Shown in pieces: positions 27,949 through 36,928 of a DNA stretch of 64,000 nucleotides. Position numbers and translations under genes: made by a program. Where the stretch lies: positions 1,094,501 through 1,158,500 of the forward strand of contig NC_004193.1 in NCBI RefSeq assembly GCF_000011245.1, written 5' to 3'. The number at the start of each line of letters is the position of its first letter. The stretch's first letter is position 1. Source of the DNA: Oceanobacillus iheyensis HTE831. Its GTDB lineage: Bacteria > Bacillota > Bacilli > Bacillales > Amphibacillaceae. The notes below the pieces were generated by a model. That model saw only the letters and a list, made by a program, of their open reading frames with translations, made no database searches and was not told the DNA's origin.

Positions 27949-29029
27949 AGGTTTTTTAGTATTAGAAACCGGAGAAGTATTTGAAGGAATTCTAATTGGA
28001 GATAAACAGGCAATCGAAGGTGAACTTGTTTTTAATACCGGTATGACAGGGTATCAGGAGATGATGACCGACCCTTCTTATAAAGGTCAAATTCTTACAT
28101 TTTGTTATCCGATTATTGGGAATTATGGGATTAATGATATCGATGATGAGAGTAAAGAAATTGCTGTTTCTGCTGTTATTGCTAGTGATATTTGTGATGA
28201 ACCTAGTCACTATCAGTTAACAAGGTCATTTTCAAAACAATTAGAGCAAGCTGGTATTCCAGGTTTGTTTGAAATTGATACACGTCAGCTTGTCATGATT
28301 ATACGTGAACACGGTTCTTTGCGAGCAAAAATAGTGACCGACGAATGGGAAACAAAAAATATAACCTGGCAAACACGTAGCTTATTGTCATTAGTTAATA
28401 GTGTGTCTGTTAAACAATCAGAAACCTATGGTACAGGTGATACTCATATTGCGATTATGGATTACGGATATAAAAAATCAATTCGAAATGCGCTACTTCA
28501 ACAAGGTTGTAAAGTGACGGTTGTTTCTTATCAAACACCACTTCATCACATAAAAGAACTGAACCCTGATGGTATTGTTCTTAGTAATGGGCCCGGAGAT
28601 CCAATGGAGTTACAAGCGTATTTTCCTGTTATCAAACAAATAACACAAGACTACCCAACACTTGGTATTTGTCTGGGACATCAATTAATTGCATTAGCTT
28701 ATGGGGCAATGACAAAGAAAATGCATTTTGGTCATCGAGGCGGTAATCATCCAGTGAAAGATTTATTCACCGGAAAGGTCTGGATAACGTCTCAAAATCA
28801 CGGATATGTAGTAGAGGAAGACACCATTGATTATATGCAGTTTGATGTATTATTTAAGAATGTAAATGATCGTTCTTTAGAAGGTTTGAAACATTGTCAC
28901 TATCCCGTTACTACTGTGCAATTTCATCCGGAGGCACATCCAGGACCAAGTGATACCAATTATATTTTTGAAGATTTCTTAAATGAAGTGAGAGAAAAGA
29001 AAGGAGCATTGACGCATGCCAAAGCGTAA
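27941..29029 (+). CDS. carA: Carbamoyl-phosphate synthase small subunit (arginine-type)
   Basis: CarA hydrolyses glutamine to feed ammonia to CarB. The class I amidotransferase triad is visible: cysteine in LGICLGHQL, and histidine plus glutamate in FHPEAHPGP. The N-terminal domain starts GFLVLETGEVFEG. Its place between argD and carB marks it as the arginine-pathway enzyme rather than the pyrimidine pyrAA copy. Length is 362 residues. Confidence 0.95.
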   Translation: MDKGFLVLETGEVFEGILIGDKQAIEGELVFNTGMTGYQEMMTDPSYKGQILTFCYPIIGNYGINDIDDESKEIAVSAVIASDICDEPSHYQLTRSFSKQLEQAGIPGLFEIDTRQLVMIIREHGSLRAKIVTDEWETKNITWQTRSLLSLVNSVSVKQSETYGTGDTHIAIMDYGYKKSIRNALLQQGCKVTVVSYQTPLHHIKELNPDGIVLSNGPGDPMELQAYFPVIKQITQDYPTLGICLGHQLIALAYGAMTKKMHFGHRGGNHPVKDLFTGKVWITSQNHGYVVEEDTIDYMQFDVLFKNVNDRSLEGLKHCHYPVTTVQFHPEAHPGPSDTNYIFEDFLNEVREKKGALTHAKA

Positions 29030-32000
29030 GGACATAAACAAGGTACTCGTTATCGGATCGGGTCCAATCATCATCGGGCAGGCGGCAGAGTTCGACTATG
29101 CAGGTACACAAGCATGTCTTGCTTTAAAAGATGAAGGTATAGAGGTTGTTCTTGTTAATAACAATCCAGCTACGATCATGACAGACGAACAAATTGCAGA
29201 TAACGTATATTTAGAACCTTTAAATAAAGAAACGTTAGTAAAAATTATTGAAAAAGAAAAACCTGATGGATTAATAGGCACATTAGGAGGACAAACCGGA
29301 CTTAATTTATCTATTGAACTATTTGAAGCAGGTATTCTAGAAAAATATGAAGTGGAATTATTAGGTACCAGTGTTGACTCCATTCAAAAAGGGGAAGACC
29401 GTGAAAAATTTCGAGAATTAATGATTGAAATAAATGAACCAATATCCGAATCAAAAATTGTTACGAATGTTGAAGAAGGACTTCGGTTTATTGACCAAAT
29501 AGGATTCCCTATTATTCTTCGTCCGGCTTATACGTTAGGTGGAGAAGGAGGGGGCTTTGCCCATAATGAAGCTGAGTTTGAAGAGTTACTAAATAGAGGA
29601 TTAGGATTAAGCCCAATTCATCAAGTGTTGGTTGAAAAAAGTATTAAAGGTTGGAAAGAAGTAGAATACGAAGTGATGCGAGATGCAAATGATACATGTA
29701 TTATCGTTTGTAATATGGAAAATATGGATCCGGTAGGTGTACATACGGGTGATTCCATTGTTGTCGCTCCATCCCAAACCCTAACTGATCATCAATATCA
29801 AATGTTACGTTCAGCTTCTGTGAAGGTTATTCGTGCATTAAATGTGGTTGGAGGGTGTAATATCCAGTTTGCTTTAAATCCGGATTCGAATGAATATTGT
29901 ATTATCGAAGTAAACCCAAGAGTTAGCCGCTCTTCTGCTCTTGCATCTAAAGCTACGGGATATCCAATTGCTTCTATGGCAGCAAAGTGTGCGATCGGAC
30001 TAAATTTGGATGAATTGAAAAATCCAGTAACCGGTTCAACCTATGCATCATTTGAACCTGCATTAGATTATATTGTCGTTAAGCTACCACGTTTTCCTTT
30101 TGATAAATTTTCTGAAGCGGATCGCTCACTAGGAACACAAATGAAAGCAACTGGTGAAGTAATGGCCATAGATCGAACATTTGAAGGAGCGCTTAACAAA
30201 GCAGTTCGATCATTAGAATTAGGCGTATCCGGTTTAGATTGGCCAAAGATGGATGAACGAGGAGATCAAGAATTATTCCGTTTAATTGAAACCCCAAATG
30301 ATCTTCGTCTTTTTGCGTTAGCAGAGGCGCTGAATAGAGGGATATCTGTTGAAACATTGCATCAGAAGACATTTATTGACTTTTGGTTTTTAGCAAAGAT
30401 CCAACATATTCTTCACACAGAAAAAGAGTTAGCGAATTATACACTAGCATCGCTACCTGTTCATTTGTTTAAAAAAGCAAAAAGGTACAATATAAGTGAT
30501 GTTCAAATTGCTAAATTACTGCAAACAACGAGTAAGAAAGTGAGAGATTTCGCTAAAGAAATCGACGTACATCCTGTATATAAATTGGTTGACACTTGTG
30601 CGGGAGAATTTGATGCAGTTACTCCATATTACTATTCGACATGGTATGGTGAGGATGAAGTACAGATTAATCTTGATTCGAAAAAAATATTAGTAGTTGG
30701 CTCTGGTCCTATTCGGATTGGTCAAGGAGTCGAGTTTGACTATTGCTCCGTACACGCCGTACAGGCGCTTCAAAAAGCTGGATATGAAACGATTATGATA
30801 AATAATAATCCAGAAACGGTTAGTACCGATTATTCTGTTGCAGATAAATTGTATTTTGAACCCTTGGCATTGGAAGACGTGCTTCATGTTATCGAAAAGG
30901 AAAAAGTCGATGGTGTTATGTTACAGTTCGGTGGACAAACCGCAATTAATTTGGCAAATGAATTAGAGAAGGAAGGAATTCCATTATTAGGAACAAAACC
31001 TAAAGAAATTGATCAAATGGAAGATAGAGAACAATTTTATCAATTTCTAAATCAATTAGGGATTCCTCATATTAAAGGTGAAATAGTACACAACCAAAAA
31101 GAAGTTATATCAACGGTAAAAGATTTAGGTTTTCCTGTTTTGATTCGTCCTTCTTATGTAATAGGCGGGCAATCCATGTATATTTGCTACAATGAGAAAG
31201 ATTTACTTTCCTATGTATCTAAAATTCAAGAAGATACGCATGATCGTTGCTGGCCACTATTAATAGATGACTATTTACCAGGCATGGAATACGATGTAGA
31301 CGTTATTAGTGACGGGGAGAATATTGTTATTCCAGGAATTGTGGAACATATTGAAAAAGCAGGAGTCCATTCAGGAGATAGTATCGGAGTGTTTCCGCCG
31401 AGGGAGCTTAAATCTGAGCAGCAAGAAAGAATGATAGAAATTGCAAAACAAATTGCCGGCAAATTGCCTATCGTAGGTATAATGAATATCCAATTTGTTA
31501 TCCATCATCAAACTATCTATGTATTGGAAGTGAATCCAAGAGCTTCTAGAACAGTTCCAGTTATCAGTAAAGTAACAGGGGTTCCGATGATAGAATGGGC
31601 GGTTTATTCTCAACTAGGATATCCACTCACTGATATTGTCTCAAAAGTAGGATTATTACCAGCCCCTCATTATTATACGATCAAAGCTCCAGTATTTTCA
31701 TCGAGCAAATTAAAAGGTGTCGATCAAATCCTTGGGCCAGAAATGAAGTCAACGGGTGAATTAATCGGAATGAGTATGTCTTTTGAAGATGCTATCAAGA
31801 AAGCAATTGTACCGGTTAACTTTAATGACAAATATAAACTAGGTGTATTTCTATCTGTTAGTGATCTTTGGAAAGAGGATAGCATTGCATTTATGAATAA
31901 GTATAGTCATGTTTTCTCCCGTCTTTCAGCAACAGAAGGAACATCTAAATTTTTGCAGGAAAAAGGTTTTTCGATAGAAGCTATATCAAAAGATATTGGA

Positions 32001-32243
32001 ATGATAGAAGAATATTTTAATGAACATCAGCCAGATGTTGTTATTAATATTCCAAATCAGGGGAGAGATAAAACCAGATTAGGGTATTTATTACGAGAAC
32101 TTTGTAATAGATATAAGATCCCTTACTTTACTAGCTTTGAGACTGCTCAGACCGTTTTAGGAAGTATGAAGTCAACTGAACTAAAAGTGCAGTCATTACA
32201 ATCATATACAGCTTCTTTACAAGAAGTAATGACTTTAAATTAA
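29016..32243 (+). CDS. carB: Carbamoyl-phosphate synthase large subunit (arginine-type)
   Basis: This 1075-residue subunit has two tandem ATP-grasp halves (each starting VIGSGPI/VVGSGPI), an oligomerisation region and a C-terminal MGS-like domain. It makes carbamoyl phosphate from bicarbonate, ammonia and two ATP. It overlaps carA by 14 bases. In B. subtilis argF follows carB; here the operon ends and a convergent gene comes next. The C-terminal domain is shorter on recognisable effector-site residues, consistent with the arginine-specific type. Confidence 0.95.
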   Translation: MPKRKDINKVLVIGSGPIIIGQAAEFDYAGTQACLALKDEGIEVVLVNNNPATIMTDEQIADNVYLEPLNKETLVKIIEKEKPDGLIGTLGGQTGLNLSIELFEAGILEKYEVELLGTSVDSIQKGEDREKFRELMIEINEPISESKIVTNVEEGLRFIDQIGFPIILRPAYTLGGEGGGFAHNEAEFEELLNRGLGLSPIHQVLVEKSIKGWKEVEYEVMRDANDTCIIVCNMENMDPVGVHTGDSIVVAPSQTLTDHQYQMLRSASVKVIRALNVVGGCNIQFALNPDSNEYCIIEVNPRVSRSSALASKATGYPIASMAAKCAIGLNLDELKNPVTGSTYASFEPALDYIVVKLPRFPFDKFSEADRSLGTQMKATGEVMAIDRTFEGALNKAVRSLELGVSGLDWPKMDERGDQELFRLIETPNDLRLFALAEALNRGISVETLHQKTFIDFWFLAKIQHILHTEKELANYTLASLPVHLFKKAKRYNISDVQIAKLLQTTSKKVRDFAKEIDVHPVYKLVDTCAGEFDAVTPYYYSTWYGEDEVQINLDSKKILVVGSGPIRIGQGVEFDYCSVHAVQALQKAGYETIMINNNPETVSTDYSVADKLYFEPLALEDVLHVIEKEKVDGVMLQFGGQTAINLANELEKEGIPLLGTKPKEIDQMEDREQFYQFLNQLGIPHIKGEIVHNQKEVISTVKDLGFPVLIRPSYVIGGQSMYICYNEKDLLSYVSKIQEDTHDRCWPLLIDDYLPGMEYDVDVISDGENIVIPGIVEHIEKAGVHSGDSIGVFPPRELKSEQQERMIEIAKQIAGKLPIVGIMNIQFVIHHQTIYVLEVNPRASRTVPVISKVTGVPMIEWAVYSQLGYPLTDIVSKVGLLPAPHYYTIKAPVFSSSKLKGVDQILGPEMKSTGELIGMSMSFEDAIKKAIVPVNFNDKYKLGVFLSVSDLWKEDSIAFMNKYSHVFSRLSATEGTSKFLQEKGFSIEAISKDIGMIEEYFNEHQPDVVINIPNQGRDKTRLGYLLRELCNRYKIPYFTSFETAQTVLGSMKSTELKVQSLQSYTASLQEVMTLN

Positions 32244-32252
32244 TTAGGAAGT

Positions 32253-32288
32253 GTAAGCTTTCGAATTCGAAGTAATCCGAAAGCTTAC
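32253..32288. terminator. Hairpin after carB
   Basis: GTAAGCTTTCG pairs with CGAAAGCTTAC around a 14-base loop. No T-run follows on either strand, so intrinsic termination is uncertain. Confidence 0.4.
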
Positions 32289-32384
32289 CATACCTCCTAA
32301 AAAGAAGATTGCTATATTTCTTAAGCTATTTTGCTATTATTCGATTTTTGGATACTACTTTAATAAGTCTCAGCTCGATAATTT

Positions 32385-34388
32385 TTACAAGTATTGATCA
32401 AACCATCTGCCAATTTGTTCTAATCTTTTTATGCGCATAGATGGGTCCCCGCTTCTGCTTAGCTCATGATTTGCTCCAGGGAACCGAATAAACTCAACTT
32501 CTTTCTTCAAGTGTTTCAACGTTACGTATAATTGTTCACCTTGCTCAATCGGACAACGAAAATCTAGTTCCCCATGAAGAATTAGTAACGGTGTTTCGAT
32601 ATCTGCTGCATACTTAAGTGGAGATATATCCCAAAGATCTTCCGGACCATCTAGTAGATTTAATCCATGCTCCCATTTTGTAAAGAAATATCCAATGTCA
32701 CTAACTCCGTAAAAACTGAGCCAGTTTGAAATGGAACGTTGGGTAACGGCTGCCTTAAATCGGTTCGTATGTCCAACAATCCAGTTTGTCATAAATCCAC
32801 CATAGCTTCCGCCGGTTACTCCAAGTCGATCTTTATCAATAAAGGAATATTTATCGAGACAATAATCTACTGCTTCCATTAAGTCTCGGTAGTCTCCTTG
32901 CCCATAATTTTCTCTCACACCATTAACGAATTGTTGTCCATATCCGTGACTACCGCGAGGATTTGTATAAACAACAACGTATCCTTTTGCAGCTAATAAT
33001 TGTAATTCATGGAAAAATGAATTCCCGTACATAGCATGAGGCCCACCATGAACTTCTAGAATAAACGGATATTTTTTTCCTTCTTCAAAATTATATGGTC
33101 GTAATAACCACCCTTGAATTGCAAGTCCATCCGATGATGTAAAGGTAATTTCCTCTGGTTGTTCTACATGGATTTCTTCTAATAATGATTTATTAGCATT
33201 TGTTAGTAATGAAAGTTCACGATTACTGGTTAATTCATAAAAATTTCCTGGGTCTATTGGAGAGCTGATTCCTAAAATAAAGGATTCTTCATCAGGATAA
33301 TAGGTAAAACCAAATACATGATTATCTGCTCCGTATACTTTTTCCAGATTTCCTTCAAGGTCTGTTTGATATAGAGAGGTAGCTCCTTGGTCGGTTCCTA
33401 AGAAATAAATTGATTTTCCGTCTTTGGACCAGATTGGGCCATCCTCTGATTCTCCTAATCTAGAATCTGTAATCATCGCATCACCTAATTGAATATCCCA
33501 CTGATTTGTAATTTCTTTTCTTTCTTTTGAGGAAAGTTCAAATAGATAGAGTTTCGTTAATGTTGCGCCGGCATAATCAAAATCATGACCGAATGTAATA
33601 ATTTGTGAGCTATCGCTTGAAAAGCGGGAATTATAATAATTGCTATTTCCATCTGTTAATAATGTAAATTCCTGTGTATGTAAGTTTAATAGAAATAAAT
33701 CGGAAATTAGTTGAGAATCTGCTTCTTCACTCCAATTACTAGAAAAAACTAATTTCTTACCATCTGTAGAAATATCATGTAAGGAATGGTCGGTTGATTT
33801 TGTGGTCCATTGTTTAAATTGTTTTGTCGTTAGGTGGTATTCGATTATTTGTATATTCGAATCGTCATGGAATCCTTTAGCATCTGATTTGTATTTTAAA
33901 CGATTAACAACAAGCGGTTCTTTTTGTTTATCCTTTTTAATTTGTTGCTTTTCTTCGCACGTTAGTTCTTTTTGTGAATGGATGTCATCATCAGTGTTTA
34001 ATGGAGCAGAAAAGAATATAGATGAACCATCTGGAGCCCATCTAGGTGAATAAGCACCTTTTTGGAAAAATGTAATCTGTTTTGGCTCACCGCCATCTAG
34101 ATCAATCAGCCATAGTTGTGATGTGCCTGATCTAGTGGACTGAAATACAGCTTGCGTATTACTCGGGTTAATTCGAAAATTGGTATTGGAATGTTTTCCA
34201 AATGTCCATTGTTTTGTTTGGTTCGTAGAAATATCTGTACTGTAAACATGTGATTCGTATTCATTATCTTCATTTACCTTTGTTGAAACATATGTAAAGC
34301 GGTTGTTCGAAGCAGTGTATGTGGGGCCACTCAAAATTTCTAACTGTTTTAAATCCGTTTCGTTTATTGCACGTTTTGTTAAATTCAT
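32385..34388 (-). CDS. S9 family prolyl oligopeptidase-like / acylaminoacyl peptidase (YuxL-like)
   Basis: This 667-residue cytoplasmic peptidase has an N-terminal beta-propeller (WD40-like repeats such as RWAPDGSSIFFS, GPIWSKDGKSIYF) that gates the site. The C-terminal alpha/beta hydrolase domain carries serine in GGSYGGFM, aspartate in HGELDFRCP and histidine in GANHELSR. It cleaves short or N-blocked peptides. AGGAGGATATAC precedes the start. Confidence 0.92.
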   Translation of the reverse strand: MNLTKRAINETDLKQLEILSGPTYTASNNRFTYVSTKVNEDNEYESHVYSTDISTNQTKQWTFGKHSNTNFRINPSNTQAVFQSTRSGTSQLWLIDLDGGEPKQITFFQKGAYSPRWAPDGSSIFFSAPLNTDDDIHSQKELTCEEKQQIKKDKQKEPLVVNRLKYKSDAKGFHDDSNIQIIEYHLTTKQFKQWTTKSTDHSLHDISTDGKKLVFSSNWSEEADSQLISDLFLLNLHTQEFTLLTDGNSNYYNSRFSSDSSQIITFGHDFDYAGATLTKLYLFELSSKERKEITNQWDIQLGDAMITDSRLGESEDGPIWSKDGKSIYFLGTDQGATSLYQTDLEGNLEKVYGADNHVFGFTYYPDEESFILGISSPIDPGNFYELTSNRELSLLTNANKSLLEEIHVEQPEEITFTSSDGLAIQGWLLRPYNFEEGKKYPFILEVHGGPHAMYGNSFFHELQLLAAKGYVVVYTNPRGSHGYGQQFVNGVRENYGQGDYRDLMEAVDYCLDKYSFIDKDRLGVTGGSYGGFMTNWIVGHTNRFKAAVTQRSISNWLSFYGVSDIGYFFTKWEHGLNLLDGPEDLWDISPLKYAADIETPLLILHGELDFRCPIEQGEQLYVTLKHLKKEVEFIRFPGANHELSRSGDPSMRIKRLEQIGRWFDQYL

Positions 34389-34452
34389 GTATATCCTCCT
34401 AAATTTTACAAAAAATCAAAAACTTGTTATTATTTTAAACTAATTAGAGGGT

Positions 34453-34971
34453 CTAATCAATTGAAATATCTTTAAACTGATGAAAAAATTGTTTAAGTTG
34501 TTTCGGGTTTTTAAGAATATAAATTTGTTTTTCTTTAACAGCATCCAATTTATCAAAAATAGTAGGACATTTATCTTTATTAAACTTTAAGACATATTGT
34601 ACAAACTCCCAATCTATTTTTTCTTTACAATCTTCTCCCATATCTGGTCTAGTTTGTCCATGATACTGAATCCTTCTTTTTATGATTCTGAATAGACAAC
34701 GGGTGGTTCTGTAATGAAGAAATATAATCGTGTCAGCCTTTTTGATTCGCGTATCCATTGTTGCATTGTAATTTCCGTCAATAATCCAAGCTGGCTCTTC
34801 CATAATTTCTTTTTGTTTTTCTATAAATTTATCTCGTTCGATCTGTTCCCATCCTGGTTTCCAAAAAAAGGAATCTAAATGATATACGGGGAGCTTTTTA
34901 TATTCGCCAAGCTGCATTGCTAATGTTGACTTCCCGGAACCAGGACAACCTATTATCATAATTTTATTCAT
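34453..34971 (-). CDS. P-loop kinase, DNA topology modulation (FlaR)-like
   Basis: Walker A GCPGSGKST is at the N-terminus, followed by YHLDSFFWKPGW and WIIDGNY, the signature of the FlaR/adenylate-kinase-like small kinase family. Length is 172 residues. The family was linked to DNA topology in old work, but the sequence itself suggests a nucleotide or small-molecule kinase; the substrate is unknown. AAGGAG precedes the ATG. Confidence 0.82.
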   Translation of the reverse strand: MNKIMIIGCPGSGKSTLAMQLGEYKKLPVYHLDSFFWKPGWEQIERDKFIEKQKEIMEEPAWIIDGNYNATMDTRIKKADTIIFLHYRTTRCLFRIIKRRIQYHGQTRPDMGEDCKEKIDWEFVQYVLKFNKDKCPTIFDKLDAVKEKQIYILKNPKQLKQFFHQFKDISID

Positions 34972-35048
34972 TATAATCTCCTTTCTTAAATGAATAGAGT
35001 ATTGCTAATCTTGATATTGGGAATATTAAGAAAACGAAACGAGTGAAA

Positions 35049-35090
35049 AAACGAGGCTAAGTAAAATAATTAGCTAAGCCTCGTTTTTGT
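35049..35090. terminator. Bidirectional terminator upstream of the FlaR-like gene
   Basis: AAACGAGGCTTAG-type arms (AAACGAGGCT/AGCCTCGTTT) enclose an AT-rich loop, with A and T runs on both sides. On the minus strand it lies after dat and repeat C. Confidence 0.85.
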
Positions 35091-35099
35091 AAGTGTTAG

Positions 35100-35446
35100 A
35101 ACAAAAGCGCAAGCGCCCGTTTATCACCGTATGTCCTGCGCCCCTGGTTTTCAAGGGGTGGTTCGACTGGTCGAACTTCTTTATTTCTTTGAGATAAAGG
35201 AAACACGATAAGCGTATGCGAATCGATGTTGACTTTCACCGCACGGGTATAAGTGCGACTATGCCTCACAAAGGACATTCGGCAGTCTTCTTTTCACCAT
35301 TGGCATAAGTGCGACTTTGCCTCACAAAGAACACTCGGCAGTCTTCTTTATCGTAAGGAGGTCTCCGGAAGGACAATAGGTGATGGGCGCTGGAGCTGGA
35401 CGTGGCTAATTAACTTAGTTGTTTATCCACAGCTCCAAAATTTTAG
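35100..35446 (-). repeat. Long intergenic repeat, copy C (two internal modules)
   Basis: Inverted relative to copies A, B and D. Two module units are present: the GTCTTC marker recurs at 35284 and 35341, a 57-base period. The left terminal AT tract is shortened (it ends TTTTA at 35445). It begins 17 bases after the dat stop. ORFs of 60-66 codons within it are not genes. Confidence 0.93.
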
Positions 35447-35462
35447 ACCATAAAAAAGAATG

Positions 35463-36329
35463 TTACACAGTTAATTTATCTTTTATAGCTGCTTCTGTTT
35501 CATATGCTCGCTGTAATTGCTTGGTGATTGTACCTGGCTTACCGTCTCCAATAGCTTTATCATCCACACGTACAATGGGCGTAACTTCAGAAGTACTACT
35601 GGATAAGAATATTTCATCTGCACTAGAAATGTCTTCTAGTTGAAACGCTTCTTCAATAAGTTCAATATTTGCAGCTTTTAAGAACCTTTCCACTGCCATG
35701 CGCACACAACCGTAGAGTATATTGTTTGTTGTTGGGTGAGTATATACTTTCCCGTTTTTAACTAAATACACATTGGATGCACTGCATTCAGTGACTTTGC
35801 CGTCTCTATGGAGAATAGCCTCATAACATCCTTGTTCTTTAGCTGTCTGTTTTGCTAGAACATTAGGAAGTAAGTTTAAACTTTTAATATAGCAATTTTC
35901 CCAACGAATATCAGGTTGAGTAATCGTTGATACTCCATGTTGTAGAGCTTCTTTATTTCTTGGCATATCCTGTACATAGGCATACATATTTGGTTCTACA
36001 GATTGTGGGAAGATATGATCGCGAGGAGCAGACCCTCTTGTGATTTGCATATACACTTTTCCATCTGTAGTCATTTCATTTTTTGTAATTAGTTGAAGCA
36101 ATAATTCTTTCATTTCTTTTTTACTTTGAGGTATTTCAATTTTAATTGCTTCTGCAGAACGATATAATCGATCGACATGTTCTTCAAATAAATAGTATTT
36201 CCCCTCATATACACGGATAACTTCATAAATACCATCTCCGAATTGCAAACCACGTTCTTCAAATGGGTAGTTTAGGCTATCCTTATCTTTAAATTCAGAT
36301 TGCGTTAAAATAATTGGATATACAGACAT
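35463..36329 (-). CDS. dat: D-alanine aminotransferase
   Basis: This fold-type IV PLP enzyme exchanges D-alanine and D-glutamate, feeding cell-wall precursors. FEERGLQFGDGIYEVIRVY is the family's N-terminal block and the PLP lysine lies in CYIKSLNLLPNV. LSSSTSEVTPI is the C-terminal cofactor loop. ATG 36329 is the start (AGAGGAGC upstream); an earlier in-frame ATG lacks a site. Length is 288 residues. No neighbour is functionally linked. Confidence 0.93.
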   Translation of the reverse strand: MSVYPIILTQSEFKDKDSLNYPFEERGLQFGDGIYEVIRVYEGKYYLFEEHVDRLYRSAEAIKIEIPQSKKEMKELLLQLITKNEMTTDGKVYMQITRGSAPRDHIFPQSVEPNMYAYVQDMPRNKEALQHGVSTITQPDIRWENCYIKSLNLLPNVLAKQTAKEQGCYEAILHRDGKVTECSASNVYLVKNGKVYTHPTTNNILYGCVRMAVERFLKAANIELIEEAFQLEDISSADEIFLSSSTSEVTPIVRVDDKAIGDGKPGTITKQLQRAYETEAAIKDKLTV

Positions 36330-36590
36330 AAAATAAGCTCCTCTCTTCAAGCATAAGTCTAGTTTATAACTTGCTATATCATATGTAAATAACTAATTAT
36401 TTCATAATTATCTATATAAATGCGTCAATTTTAGTATTATAGTTCGTTGAAGGATTACTTGCTAAAAAGCGGACTGCTGTAAGGAAAATCAAATCAATAA
36501 TTGGACCTTATAAGTAAGATATCTATTATGAAGTTCATTTTAAAAACGTAAATTAAATATAAATTTTGTAAAAAAATGTTGAAATTATGG
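36330..36590. other. AT-rich gap upstream of dat and the tRNA
   Basis: Divergent promoters for dat and the tRNA must lie here. No ORF or RNA was recognised in the first 260 bases. Confidence 0.4.
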
Positions 36591-36619
36591 TTGATTTGTT
36601 AAATTAACATTGCTATAAT
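36591..36619 (+). promoter_or_regulatory. Promoter of tRNA-Gly
   Basis: TTGATT and a perfect TATAAT are 17 bases apart, about 40 bases before the tRNA. Confidence 0.8.
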
Positions 36620-36659
36620 GTAACTTGTCAGCGAAAAAGACACATTATATTTACTTCAT

Positions 36660-36733
36660 GCGGGTGTAGTTTAATGGTAAAACCTCAGCCTTCCAAGCTG
36701 ATGACGAGGGTTCGATTCCCTTCACCCGCTCCA
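36660..36733 (+). tRNA. tRNA-Gly (anticodon TCC)
   Basis: Acceptor GCGGGTG/CACCCGC, D-arm GTAGTTTAATGGTAAAAC, anticodon loop CTTCCAA (TCC), T-arm GAGGGTTCGATTCCCTT, discriminator T and encoded CCA. It is a solitary gene with its own promoter and terminator. Confidence 0.97.
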
Positions 36734-36744
36734 TACATATGTCA

Positions 36745-36790
36745 TAACGCAGTGTTTCGTACATAGGGTCTACGAAGCGTTGCGTTTTTT
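36745..36790 (+). terminator. Terminator of tRNA-Gly
   Basis: AACGCA...TTTCGTA pairs with TACGAA...TGCGTT, followed by TTTTTT. Confidence 0.88.
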
Positions 36791-36815
36791 AATGGTTTAG
36801 GAAGGTATAAAGTTA

Positions 36816-36853
36816 AGCGGCTGCGGATAAACGGACGCTTGCACTTCTGTTAA
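36816..36853 (+). repeat. Short remnant of the long repeat family
   Basis: GGCTGCGGATAAACGGACGCTTGCACTTCTGTT joins a piece of the repeat's 5' end (GGCTGTGGATAAAC) to its 3' end (GGGCGCTTGCGCTTTTGTT), as an internally deleted, decayed copy would. Confidence 0.5.
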
Positions 36854-36928
36854 ACATATAGAATTCTTGAAATAATAATTATCTGCATAGTATTCTTGTG
36901 TTAAATACCTATGTTGGGGGGCGATATA

